NCBI RefSeq assembly: GCF_900110205.1
Contig: NZ_FOCV01000041.1
Coordinates: 1 to 41,201, forward strand
Origin: Rhizobium tibeticum
GTDB lineage: Bacteria; Pseudomonadota; Alphaproteobacteria; Rhizobiales; Rhizobiaceae
Length of the DNA stretch: 41,201 bases
Direction: 5' to 3'
The position numbers were made by a program, and so were the translations under genes. Under the pieces are notes generated by a model. It searched no databases, had not been told where the DNA came from, and saw nothing but the letters and a program-made list of their open reading frames with translations. Positions 32,853 to 41,010 of the stretch are shown here, piece after piece; position 1 is the first letter of the stretch; each line of letters opens with the position of its first letter.

Positions 32853-32959
32853 AATCCGCTCCTGACGCCCACTGCGCCAACAGGGAGGGGCAGCGGCACC
32901 TATCAAACCGCGGACCTTGGCAGAGAACCGCTGTCTGATGTGCTTTCATGGAGCATCGA

Positions 32960-33226
32960 ATGCGAATTATTCCAATGATTGCTAGCGCAACGCTCGCAAT
33001 CGCTTTGGCAGCTTGTACCACCTCAACGACGGAGATCCAGCCGCTTCCAGGAAGCCTGACATACGGCGGCAGGGTCGTTCATTCTCCCTATCGGCCAGGA
33101 ACTGTCATCAAAAACACATTCCTCGGGCAGTTCGGCTACCGCGTTAACGAGCGCTATGTCGTCCAGCCTGACGGGACGCTAAAACTCACGTATCAAAACG
33201 CCGGACAAGACTACTATATCGAATGA
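32960..33226 (+). CDS. Small lipoprotein, 88 aa
   Basis: MRIIPMIASATLAIALAACTTSTTE carries a lipobox with the lipidated Cys in LAAC at about residue 19. The mature part reads IQPLPGSLTYGGRVVHSPYRPGTVIKNTF and FGYRVNERYVVQPDGTLKLTY, a small beta-rich domain. An ATG at 32948 would add four residues; the inner one gives a normal signal sequence. A strong terminator follows the stop. It probably sits in the inner or outer membrane. No family is recognised. Confidence 0.82.
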   Translation: MRIIPMIASATLAIALAACTTSTTEIQPLPGSLTYGGRVVHSPYRPGTVIKNTFLGQFGYRVNERYVVQPDGTLKLTYQNAGQDYYIE

Positions 33227-33249
33227 GGGCCAACGAGCCCTCGGTTCAG

Positions 33250-33284
33250 CCCGTCGCCGGTTTGTCACCCGGTCGGCGGGTTTT
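33250..33284 (+). terminator. Intrinsic terminator
   Basis: CCCGTCGCCGG (33250-33260) pairs with CCGGTCGGCGGG (33269-33280) with one bulged base and one G-T pair, loop TTTGTCAC, followed by TTTT. The right arm and T run (GGTCGGCGGGTTTT) are identical to those of the terminator at 30098-30126. It ends the lipoprotein gene. Confidence 0.82.
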
Positions 33285-33431
33285 GCGCGTTTAAGTTCAG
33301 CGAGCCACCGGAGACGGCCGCCAGCCTCACTGACCATGTAGATCGCAAGTTCCAAAGCAGGTTGCGCTGGCTCCTCTGCTCCTGGCTCGTACCGACAAAA
33401 GTGAGCTGCGTCGATCCAGTCTTTAGCGATA

Positions 33432-33791
33432 ATGATCGAAAATTTCCTGATGCTGGCACTTCTGCTGCTTAGCGCCCATTGGTTGTGCGATTACCCGCTT
33501 CGAGGCCAGTTCCTTTCGAATGCCAAACAATCAAGGCCAATACGCGTTTACCATCTGATTGCTCACTCCGGCATCCAAGGCGCCGGCGTGGCGGTGGTCT
33601 CGGGTAGCATATGGCTCGGTTTGGCTGGATGGACAACTCACGCGACGATCGGCGAGGCGAAGGTGACGGGGAGAACAACGTTCGCCCAGGACCACGCCTT
33701 ACACATCGCCTGCAAAGCCGTCTGGATGCTCTTCCTCGTCCTGTCCGCCAAACTCTCGGCTGGATCGCTTTCATTGCCATCCTGGCGCTGA
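33432..33791 (+). CDS. DUF3307-like membrane protein, copy B, 119 aa
   Basis: The protein starts MIENFLMLALLLLSAHWLCDYPLRGQFL, with the DYPLQGDFL-like motif typical of DUF3307. A second hydrophobic segment is HSGIQGAGVAVVSGSIWLGLAGW, and the family's AQDxALHIACK motif follows as FAQDHALHIACKAVWMLFLVL. The end SLSLPSWR is short for the family. A second, overlapping frame with a hydrophobic tail is open to 33832. The function of DUF3307 is unknown; members are inner-membrane proteins, often in phages and accessory elements. It is the intact partner of copy A at 31.1 kb. Confidence 0.78.
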   Translation: MIENFLMLALLLLSAHWLCDYPLRGQFLSNAKQSRPIRVYHLIAHSGIQGAGVAVVSGSIWLGLAGWTTHATIGEAKVTGRTTFAQDHALHIACKAVWMLFLVLSAKLSAGSLSLPSWR

Positions 33792-33832
33792 CCTTCGCTC
33801 TCAGCACTTTGGCAGCGTGGTGGCCCCGATGA
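33611..33832 (+). other. Overlapping second-frame ORF in DUF3307-like copy B
   Basis: The ORF ends with RPGPRLTHRLQSRLDALPRPVRQTLGW, a hydrophobic stretch IAFIAILALTFALSTLAAWW and PR, at a TGA 33830-33832. It aligns without gaps to the equivalent ORF at 31218-31439, sharing RL-ALPRPVR and a membrane-type tail. It runs 41 bases past the DUF3307-like stop. A translated gene, a frameshift product and an accidental frame are all possible. Confidence 0.42.
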
Positions 33833-33905
33833 GCCCGCGAACAGAGAGGATTGTCTTGTTTCTGCTCTGCGCCGTGGCGGTCGTGGGGCTGATCATGGCT
33901 TTCAC

Positions 33906-34094
33906 TTAGATCCACGAGCCGCGCTCGAATGCCAATGATGGCGGCGTACTATTCTTTGACGTGGATCGCGTTGCCATCGGCGGCGGTCGCTTAATGTCGG
34001 TGATCTCTCGATCACAGAAATGGCAATGATTTGAGTGGTCGCCGATGCTGATCTTCTGGCCGTTGTCGATCCACATCGCATGTATGAATGCCAT
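33906..34094 (-). CDS. Doubtful small protein, 62 aa
   Basis: MAFIHAMWIDNGQKISIGDHSNHCHFCDRE contains a CxxC-like CHFC with nearby histidines, which could bind zinc. The tail PPPMATRSTSKNSTPPSLAF is low-complexity. No good ribosome site precedes the ATG. The first 35 residues look coding; the frame may be a decayed 3' end. Confidence 0.35.
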   Translation of the reverse strand: MAFIHAMWIDNGQKISIGDHSNHCHFCDREITDIKRPPPMATRSTSKNSTPPSLAFERGSWI

Positions 34095-34114
34095 GTTCGC
34101 GTTGTCTGCTCGTT

Positions 34115-34288
34115 TCAGCGGTCGCCGTGTCGCACTCGATCGCGATAGCGTTCGCGCTCCTCTTCGGTGGCGCCTGTTTCGACGTCCTGGCCGAGCACGC
34201 GGCGAGAGGTCGGCGTTGCCCACGGTTTCGAGTGGTTCTCGCGCTCCCATAGTGACTTGGCGAGCCGTTCTATCTCGTCCTCGTTCAT
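34115..34288 (-). CDS. Small charged hypothetical protein, 57 aa
   Basis: MNEDEIERLAKSLWERENHSKPWATPT is followed by RRVLGQDVETGATEEERERYRDRVRHGD. It is highly charged and helical. GAGGAG lies seven bases before the ATG at 34288, so the start is secure. Similar short EDEIERLAKxLWE proteins occur singly in rhizobia; function unknown. Confidence 0.72.
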   Translation of the reverse strand: MNEDEIERLAKSLWERENHSKPWATPTSRRVLGQDVETGATEEERERYRDRVRHGDR

Positions 34289-34573
34289 TCGTTTCTCCTC
34301 TGACGCTTCGAGCGGCCAGAGTAACTGCACGTTGTCGATACTGTCATGTGCTTTAAGTGAGGGCCACGCAGACCGAGGGCGACGATCCTCGGGTAGCCAT
34401 CGCTGCCATCGCGGAGGCCAACAAGATGCAGGGCTGCTTATGGCGCCCTAAAGCGGAAACTCCACGCTTGCGGTGGGATCATGGGTGCATGAGATTTGCG
34501 CGAGACGCTCAGGTTCTTTCGCGCTATGAAGAGTGATCATAGATCCCGCCTGTCAGACACTGAGGTCCTCCAC

Positions 34574-35554
34574 ATGGCTTTGAAAGTCCTTTTCATTGGC
34601 GGTACCGGCCAAATCTCGTTTCCGTGCGTCGAGCGCGCCGTTACCCAGGGTCATCATGTCAGCATCTACAACCGCGGCTTGAGAAGCGACCCGCTGCCTG
34701 CGGGCGTCACCTCGATCGTCGGCGAACTTGGATCGACGGCCTACGCGGATCTCGCCAAGGCCAATTATGACGTCGTATGCCAGTTCATCGCCTTCACGCC
34801 CGATCAGGTCGCGCGCGACATCGAGGTGTTTGCGGGCAATTGCGGTCAGTACATTTTCATCTCTTCGGCCTCGGTCTATGAGAAGCCGGCGCGTCACTAT
34901 GTCATTACTGAGAAGACACCGGCGATCAATCCCTACTGGCCCTATAGCCAAGCCAAAATTGCCTGCGAGGATTTGCTCAAGAAATCCAAAAATCTGGCCT
35001 GGACAATCGTCCGCCCTAGCCACACCGTTCGCACGGGTCTGCCGATCATGATGGGCGACAGCGACGTCATGGCGAGACGCATGCTGGATGGCGAGCCCAC
35101 TATTGTAGCGGGCGATGGCCACACGCCCTGGACACTGACCCGCTCGGTCGATTTCGCAGTGCCTTTCGTCGGGCTTTTCGGCAAGCAGGCGGCGCTTGAC
35201 GAGATTTTCCACATCACCTCCGATCGCGCACACATCTGGGACGATATTCAAAAGACGATCGCCAGATTGCTCGGCGTAGAGGCCAAGATCGTCCACGTGC
35301 CGACGGACACCCTGATCAAGTACAATCCGGATTGGGTAGGCCCGCTAATCGGCGACAAGGCCTGGACTGCGATCTTCGACAATTCGAAGGTCAAGCACGT
35401 GGCGGGTGACTTCACCTGCGCGGAAAGCTTGGATGAAGTCCTGGCTGAGCCAATCATGCACGTCAAGCAGCGCTTGGCGAAAAGCCGTCCGGCAAGGGGT
35501 GAACTCGATGCTCTGGTCGATAGGATTTGCGCCGCGCAAAGCGCTCTCGGATAG
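34574..35554 (+). CDS. NAD-dependent epimerase/dehydratase family protein, 326 aa
   Basis: An extended SDR. It begins MALKVLFIGGTGQISFPCVERA (GxxGxxS variant of the cofactor loop), with NRG after strand 2, ISSASVYEKPA (active-site Ser and the neighbouring motif) and YWPYSQAKIACED (YxxxK). IVRPSHTVRTGLP is the usual strand of the family. GAGG lies eight bases before the ATG at 34574. It is related to sugar-nucleotide or nucleoside-diphosphate epimerases and to chloroplast mRNA-binding-like reductases, so the substrate is open. No sugar-biosynthesis genes are nearby; it stands alone. Confidence 0.9.
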   Translation: MALKVLFIGGTGQISFPCVERAVTQGHHVSIYNRGLRSDPLPAGVTSIVGELGSTAYADLAKANYDVVCQFIAFTPDQVARDIEVFAGNCGQYIFISSASVYEKPARHYVITEKTPAINPYWPYSQAKIACEDLLKKSKNLAWTIVRPSHTVRTGLPIMMGDSDVMARRMLDGEPTIVAGDGHTPWTLTRSVDFAVPFVGLFGKQAALDEIFHITSDRAHIWDDIQKTIARLLGVEAKIVHVPTDTLIKYNPDWVGPLIGDKAWTAIFDNSKVKHVAGDFTCAESLDEVLAEPIMHVKQRLAKSRPARGELDALVDRICAAQSALG

Positions 35555-35875
35555 GCATTTTCTTTGAGGGTTCCTCTCTGCAGTTGGCGCAGATCGACGC
35601 GGTAGGGCGCTTAGATATCGTGGCGGCCGGAATTTTGAAACGCGTTAGCTGTGATGTGGAGAAGTAATGAGGAGCAGGGCCCCTGCCACGAGGCGGCCTA
35701 CACTGGATTCGTGGGACGAATTGCTGCGGACGCGCTAGTAGCCTAGCGCTAGTGCGCAGCCAATCACCAGAGTCAATTTCAAACATCTCGCGAGGTTGAC
35801 GTCCGACAGGCGGTCAACCTATTGGGGCAGAACCGGTTATAGCCCTCCGATTCCACCGATGCGCAAAAAGCACCA
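35555..35875. other. Intergenic stretch without a supported gene
   Basis: Frames are short with no motif or ribosome site. Nothing further is seen. Confidence 0.4.
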
Positions 35876-36064
35876 ATGCCGAGCTTTCTTGTCAGTACGA
35901 CCACGGTCGTGGACGCCCCAGACGAAAACACCGCCGCCGAAATCGCCTTTGTCAAAATCGCAACGCTACCTAACCTTGCCTTCGAAGTTCGGTCAGACGA
36001 AGAACGTGTGACGAGGATTGAATTAACCCTCCAGCGCCGGCAAGAACTCACCGGGTCGCCGTGA
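35876..36064 (+). CDS. Small hypothetical protein, 62 aa
   Basis: MPSFLVSTTTVVDAPDENTAAEIAFVKIA is followed by NLAFEVRSDEERVTRIELTLQRRQELT. The alternation of strands and an amphipathic helix suggests a small alpha/beta fold. Not recognised. The ribosome site is weak, but codon use is good. It precedes the cold-shock gene by about 100 bases in the same direction. Confidence 0.6.
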   Translation: MPSFLVSTTTVVDAPDENTAAEIAFVKIATLPNLAFEVRSDEERVTRIELTLQRRQELTGSP

Positions 36065-36109
36065 CGTAACCCCAGGCGCGACGAACATTACATCCGGCAG
36101 GCGTATTTT

Positions 36110-36128
36110 CGCTTGCGAAGGACAAGCG
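36110..36128 (+). promoter_or_regulatory. Hairpin in the cold-shock gene leader
   Basis: CGCTTG (36110-36115) and CAAGCG (36123-36128) pair around CGAAGGA, about 45 bases before the csp start codon. Leaders of cold-shock genes often fold and control translation; whether this hairpin does so is inference. Confidence 0.4.
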
Positions 36129-36171
36129 TCGGCTACATGTTGGTGCCGTCTCGTAGTTCATGAGGTAATCT

Positions 36172-36381
36172 ATGCCAACCGGTACAGTAAAATTCTTCAA
36201 TGCCGACAAAGGGTTTGGTTTTATAAGTCCTGATGGAGGCGGCAATGATGTGTTCGTACACATCTCGGCTCTTCAGGCTTCCGGCATCCAATCGCTTCGT
36301 GACGGGCAGAAGGTGTCGTTCGATACGGAGCCAGACAATAGGGGGAAAGGCCCTAAAGCCGTAAACATCGAAGTGCGGTAA
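36172..36381 (+). CDS. Cold-shock protein (CspA family), 69 aa
   Basis: A full-length single cold-shock domain. RNP1 is KGFGFISPD and RNP2 is VFVHIS, with MPTGTVKFFN as first strand. It binds single-stranded RNA and DNA and melts structure at low temperature. The ATG has TGAGGT upstream. In rhizobia many csp paralogues exist; not all are cold-induced. It is short and complete, with normal codons. Confidence 0.95.
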   Translation: MPTGTVKFFNADKGFGFISPDGGGNDVFVHISALQASGIQSLRDGQKVSFDTEPDNRGKGPKAVNIEVR

Positions 36382-36751
36382 TCCTCGAACGCAGTGCGGG
36401 GTCCCCTCCGTCGGCCGACTCGATTTCGTCGCCAACGATTGCGGAACTGTGCGCATCGTTCAAGCTGTCGTCCATAGACTCTGCCACCAGGCACGCTTGA
36501 CTAGTCTTCCCGCTCCGTCCCGTTATCGGCGATGTGCAACGGCTCAGTGCGCGTGACCCTTGTCGGGCAGCTCGTCCTCACTAATTAATTAACTTGTAAG
36601 ACTTCAGTTCCTCTCGATTCATCCATGCAATAAGCGCGCGGCTGCCATAACTTGTGTCGCCCAACAATCGTCTCCACCTGCCAGGTACGCCACGCGTGTC
36701 TATTGCATACCGGCGCTGCGACCTATGGTCGGCACGCGCGAGGAGACAGTC
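36382..36751. other. Intergenic stretch without a supported gene
   Basis: AT-rich patches such as TAATTAATTAA at about 36582 lie inside it, unlike the flanks. No coding frame or T-tract hairpin was identified. An AT-rich promoter for the next gene is possible. Confidence 0.4.
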
Positions 36752-37030
36752 ATGAACGACATTTCGAAAACTCTTACTGATATGACCGTTTTCGAGAGAT
36801 CAAGCTTGATCGAAACCGTTGCCGATGCTCTCGAGGCAACCGCCGACGCAGCAGGGGATGAAGGCGATGCGCGCTTCGTCGCCAACTCACTGTTCGTTGC
36901 CAATACAATCCGAGGCTTGTCCGGCGACCTTGCGCCAGGGGATATCAAGGCAGCAGAGGTCCTCCTCGAGCAGGGCATTATGCTCGTCCAGCAGTTCTCG
37001 AACCGAGGAAGACAGGGCGTGCTCAACTAG
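36752..37030 (+). CDS. Small hypothetical protein, 92 aa
   Basis: MNDISKTLTDMTVFERSSLIETVADAL is followed by FVANSLFVANTIRGLSGDLAPGDIKAAEVLLEQG. It is all helical, without a signal peptide. GGAG lies six bases before the ATG at 36752. The longer frame from 36725 has no ribosome site. Not recognised. Confidence 0.68.
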   Translation: MNDISKTLTDMTVFERSSLIETVADALEATADAAGDEGDARFVANSLFVANTIRGLSGDLAPGDIKAAEVLLEQGIMLVQQFSNRGRQGVLN

Positions 37031-37221
37031 CGGCTCACCGCAGACATCTTTCCTACACGCTCCAAGCGGGGCTCTAAGGCAACATGGTACGACCATTATC
37101 ACTCTCGTTCATCTCCATTTTCTGTTTTAGGGTGCACTAAAGGATAACGTGACTTAGCTGAGAATGTCGCCATTCTATGCTGGGTTTTGCGGGCGATGGC
37201 GATGCGCCGTCCAACAGGGAG

Positions 37222-37479
37222 ATGACGCACTCGATGATCGATCACGTCAAGCACGGATGGGCTCTCTTAGCTCTCAGGCTCCCAGAATTCCGCGTACTTT
37301 CGGCAGCTGCACCTGAGATGGGGGAACTTCTGGAATGCTACAGCCTAGCAAATCTACACTTGGAAAAGCATCGTCGGGAGCACGATAGCGAAGAAGTTGA
37401 AAGTTATGAGGAGTTGCGCCTCGGGATCGAGGCGGAAGCTCGCTCCTATCTACAGCAATCCCACCGAATGGCGGGATAG
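37222..37479 (+). CDS. Small hypothetical protein, 85 aa
   Basis: MTHSMIDHVKHGWALLALRLPEFRVLSAAA is followed by MGELLECYSLANLHLEKHRREHDSEEVESY and a final amphipathic helix. GGGAG directly precedes this ATG, although it is very close, so an earlier ATG at 37177 is possible. The protein is helical and acidic at the C-terminus. Function unknown. Confidence 0.55.
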   Translation: MTHSMIDHVKHGWALLALRLPEFRVLSAAAPEMGELLECYSLANLHLEKHRREHDSEEVESYEELRLGIEAEARSYLQQSHRMAG

Positions 37480-38258
37480 GAGGGTTTCGGCAAAGGACGC
37501 TGTCGGCCCGCGAGTGCATCGACTATGATGGGAGCGAATAAGGCGGCCTGACAATTTGCGGTTCGCCGAATGTTGGGGTGCGAGAACCTAAGCTTCTCGC
37601 CCTGTTCATCCGTCAGCATGTCTCGAGGACTTGGCCCCCTGAATAACCTCGGCAGCGTTGCAGCGGGTGTTGAACGAAGGATCCCGGTTTGGCGTTTCAG
37701 CGACGCGATTCCTTACGCGCTGGCGACAAGGAAGAGATTGACGCCGGTTGCGTCAGAAATCATCTGGAGCTTGCCGGGAGAAAACCCGGCATCCCGCGCC
37801 AGCCTGCGGATAGCGCCTCCTGAACGGCGATCAGGATCCAGTTCCCGACCGCTTCAACGTAAGATCGGGACGGATGCCTGTGACTGAAATTGCCGACCCC
37901 CTGCCGGCGAGTATCTTGATCTGGTCGATGTCCTGTAATCGGTCTTTGTCGTTGACGTGAATGCGATGACCGTCCTGCATGTCTCCTGGCTGGGCGGCGA
38001 GAAGGCTGGGCAGCAGCGCGAACCTGCAGGAACTTTGGGGTCGGTGCAACTGTTACTATGATGACGGCGAACCGCTCCTTCGATTGGCTTGCAGCAGCTT
38101 TTGCGATATGAAGTCGGCATGATCAAAGCATCGAGTACCCCCCCACATCGTTCTCCCGCGCTAACGCGAGGAGCCTGAGCGAGAGTCTGAAGGGCTTCTC
38201 GCCTTGCATTCGCTTGCCATGGCGCATGCTGTCAGGAACGTATGTAGAGAGAACATCG
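37480..38258. other. Long stretch without a firm gene
   Basis: On the minus strand around 37725-37840 one frame reads GGAIRRLARDAGFSPGK then LQMISDATGVNLFLVASA and stops, which looks like a real C-terminus. It has no start or recognisable upstream part, so it may be a gene relic. The rest shows only shadow-like frames. No RNA gene or repeat was seen. Confidence 0.4.
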
Positions 38259-38894
38259 ATGAACAACCATTTTGAAAGCCCTTTCGAGGGCATTACGCTC
38301 GACAAGCAGGTCACAAATCCCAACATAATCGTTGGGCGATACAGCTATTATTCGGGCTACTATCATGGCCACAACTTTGACGATTGCGCCCGGTACCTTT
38401 TGGGTGACGAGGGAGCCGACAAGCTCGTAATTGGGAGCTTCTGCTCAATCGGATCGGGCGCTGCCTTCATCATGGCGGGCAATCAGGGGCACCGTAACGA
38501 ATGGATCAGCACGTTTCCGTTTTTCTGGATGCCGGAAGTACCCGAATTCAGCGGAGCGGAAAACGGATACCTGCCTAGCGGCGACACCGTGATCGGCAAC
38601 GATGTCTGGATCGGTTCTGAGGTTATCGTCATGCCTGGTGTCAAGGTTGGCGATGGCGCAGTGCTCGGAACGCGTGCAGTGGTGACACGCGATGTCGAAC
38701 CATACACCATAGTTGGAGGCAATCCCGCCAAGCCTATCCGCAGGCGTTTCGAGGATAGGAAGATTGAATTGCTACTCGAAATGAAGTGGTGGGATTGGTC
38801 TGATGCAGCGTTGGGGGAGGCGATGCCTATCTTGACCAGCGGCGATGTAGAAGCACTTCATCGCCACTGGCTGTGGGCCAATCGCCAAGGCTGA
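38259..38894 (+). CDS. catB: CatB-type (xenobiotic) acetyltransferase, 211 aa
   Basis: The protein reads MNNHFESPFEGITLDKQV, then GRYSYYSGYYHGHNFDDCARYL, the signature start of type B chloramphenicol acetyltransferases, and GSFCSIGSGAAFIMAGNQGHRNEWISTFPF, which holds the catalytic His. Hexapeptide left-handed-helix repeats follow (VIGNDVWIGSEVIVMPGVKVGDGAVLGT), and the end is NPAKPIRRRF plus helices. This resembles the CatB protein described from Agrobacterium; family members O-acetylate chloramphenicol or other hydroxyl compounds. The active site is intact. Whether it confers resistance here is unknown; similar chromosomal copies are often silent. Confidence 0.92.
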   Translation: MNNHFESPFEGITLDKQVTNPNIIVGRYSYYSGYYHGHNFDDCARYLLGDEGADKLVIGSFCSIGSGAAFIMAGNQGHRNEWISTFPFFWMPEVPEFSGAENGYLPSGDTVIGNDVWIGSEVIVMPGVKVGDGAVLGTRAVVTRDVEPYTIVGGNPAKPIRRRFEDRKIELLLEMKWWDWSDAALGEAMPILTSGDVEALHRHWLWANRQG

Positions 38895-39078
38895 CACGAA
38901 CAGGTCCGTCCGGAATACTACCGGGCGGACCCTCCGGCTGACAAGTTGACACGGTGGCCCACCGGTAGGGTCGACGCCAAAGCGCCACAAGCAGCCATGC
39001 CGTTTTGGCGGTGTGCTGGTTGCGGCGCTTCGGTGGGTGTAAGCTGCCGGCACTGTTGCATGTTCATGCAAGGCAACG
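38895..39078. other. Intergenic region
   Basis: It links catB and the cyclase in the same direction. A hairpin-like GTCCGTCCGG/CCGGGCGGAC pair (about 38903-38932) may be a terminator, but no T tract follows. Confidence 0.4.
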
Positions 39079-41010
39079 ATGATGAGTACCCCCGCGCTCG
39101 ACCGGAAGCTGCTCGCGATCCTGGCGGCGGATATGGTAGGCTACTCGAAGGCGATGGAGGCCGATGAGGCGGGCACCATCAAGCGCCTGAAGGACATCCG
39201 CGCCGAGCTGATCAATCCCGCCATCTCTGAGCGCCATGGCACCGTTATCAAGCTGATGGGCGACGGCGCGCTCGTCGCCTTCGACAGCGTGGTGGATGCG
39301 GTTGCCTGCGCCGCGGAGTTTCAGAATAGCGTGGCGGCGCGCAACGCTGGTCTGCCGGAGCCGGAGCGCATCGTATTCCGCGTCGGGATCAATCTGGGCG
39401 ATGTGGCGTTGGTGGATGGCGATGTGTATGGGGATGGGGTGAATGTCGCCGCGCGGCTGGAGCATTTGGCCGAGCCGGGCGGCGTGATGGTGTCGGGGAC
39501 GGCATACGATCATCTCCAGGGCAAACTCGACTGGCCGCTCGATTTCGCCGGCAATCAGCAGGTCAAGAACATCAGCCGCCCGGTGCGGATGTATCGGCTG
39601 AGGCTCGACGGCAAACGGGCGCGTCGCCCATTTCTCGGAATGATACCGCGTTGGGCGAAGCCGGCTGCGGCGGCGATCGTGGCGCTTGCTCTGGCGGGCA
39701 CCGGCGTCTGGTGGTTCTTGCAGCCCGAACCTTTGAGCGGCAAGCCGTCGGTGGCGGTGCTGCCCTTCGACAATTATGGCGGCGACGAGGCGAGCGGGCG
39801 TCTGGCCGATGGCCTGACTGAGGACATCATCACCGACCTCGCGCGGTTTCCCGAATTCGAGGTGGTGGCGCGGAATTCGACGGAAGTTTTTAAAGGCACG
39901 CCGGTGGATGCCCGCCAGGTCGCAAGTGCGCTCCATGTCGGCTTTGTACTTGAGGGCTCGATCCAGCGGCAGAGTGGCCGGGTACGGATCACAGCACAGT
40001 TGATCGATGCAAAAACCGGCCACCATCTTTGGTCGGAGAATTGGGATCGGCCCGCTGAGGACGTGTTTGCCGTTCAGACTGAAATCGCAGAGCAGGTTGC
40101 CAACCGCCTCGGCGGCGGAGTGGGACTGATTCAAGAGGCCGGGCGGGCTGCAGCCAAACGTAAACGGCCTGAAATCCTGAATGCCTATGATTACTATCTT
40201 CTGGGGTCCGAGAAGATTGAAAAGCTCACCAAAGCCGATGACCAGGAGGCCATCACGCTTCTCAACCGCGCCGTCGAACTGGACCCGGGGCTGGCACGGG
40301 CCTGGGTGGAACTTTACCATGCTCATGATCTAATGGGTGTTTTTGGCGTCGATCCCGAGAGTAACCGCAAGACTGCTGCCGATGTGGCCGAACGCGCGGT
40401 ACGGCTTGATCCGAGCGACGCTGAAGCACATGCAGTGTTTGGTATGAGCCTTGCCAACAAGGGCGACATGGGCCGCGCCAAGTCTGAGCTGGACACGGCC
40501 CTTCGTCTAGCTCCGGGTTCGTCTGAAATCCTGACTTTCTATACCGGCTTTGCAGCACGCTTCGGTGAGCCCGAACGCGGCGCTCAAATGGTCGACCAGG
40601 TAATGCGGCTCGACCCGAACTATCCGATGTGGGCGTCCAACTTCTTCGCACCTGCCTATTTTATGGCGGGCCGATATGAGGACGCGGTGAAGATGCTGGA
40701 GCGCATGACGCCTAACAACTACCAAAAGTGGACTTGGGTGGTGCGTAGCAGCTCGCTCGCGGCACTGGGTCGAACCGATGAGGCAAATGCCTCGGTTATA
40801 GAGGCTCTCAAGCAGCACCCGGACCTGACTGTCGAGAGCATGATCAATGAACCCGGCCTAAGCACAATGGAGCGCAGTCGGTTCATAGAGACGATGCCGC
40901 TAGCTGGCTTCCCGGCGTGCGCCAAGCACGAGGCGCTGGCGAAATTCGCCAAACCTGTGCGACTGCCGGAATGCGAGGCGGGGAAGGCGAACCCTCTCGG
41001 GCAGCCCTAG
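39079..41010 (+). CDS. Class III adenylate/guanylate cyclase with membrane segment and TPR repeats, 643 aa
   Basis: Residues 1-175 form a class III cyclase. The first metal Asp is in AADMVGYSK, the second in LMGDGALVAF, and the transition-state Asn and Arg in GVNVAARLEH. A membrane helix follows at about 195-217 (AAAAIVALALAGTGVWWFL). Next is a TolB/CadC-like region (SVAVLPFDNYGGDEAS, EDIITDLARFPEFEVVARNS) and TPR repeats (about 360-560, for example LLNRAVELDPGLARAW and AERAVRLDPSDAEAHAVFG). It synthesises cAMP (or cGMP) from the cytoplasmic side; the TPR part should sense or bind a partner. Such fusions are numerous in rhizobia. All catalytic residues are present. Confidence 0.93.
   Translation: MMSTPALDRKLLAILAADMVGYSKAMEADEAGTIKRLKDIRAELINPAISERHGTVIKLMGDGALVAFDSVVDAVACAAEFQNSVAARNAGLPEPERIVFRVGINLGDVALVDGDVYGDGVNVAARLEHLAEPGGVMVSGTAYDHLQGKLDWPLDFAGNQQVKNISRPVRMYRLRLDGKRARRPFLGMIPRWAKPAAAAIVALALAGTGVWWFLQPEPLSGKPSVAVLPFDNYGGDEASGRLADGLTEDIITDLARFPEFEVVARNSTEVFKGTPVDARQVASALHVGFVLEGSIQRQSGRVRITAQLIDAKTGHHLWSENWDRPAEDVFAVQTEIAEQVANRLGGGVGLIQEAGRAAAKRKRPEILNAYDYYLLGSEKIEKLTKADDQEAITLLNRAVELDPGLARAWVELYHAHDLMGVFGVDPESNRKTAADVAERAVRLDPSDAEAHAVFGMSLANKGDMGRAKSELDTALRLAPGSSEILTFYTGFAARFGEPERGAQMVDQVMRLDPNYPMWASNFFAPAYFMAGRYEDAVKMLERMTPNNYQKWTWVVRSSSLAALGRTDEANASVIEALKQHPDLTVESMINEPGLSTMERSRFIETMPLAGFPACAKHEALAKFAKPVRLPECEAGKANPLGQP

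Noticed and set aside
39064..40326. 420-codon open frame on the minus strand opposite the cyclase
   Set aside because: It is the antisense of a clear cyclase-TPR gene with intact motifs. The frame has histidine/arginine-rich shadow composition and no domain.
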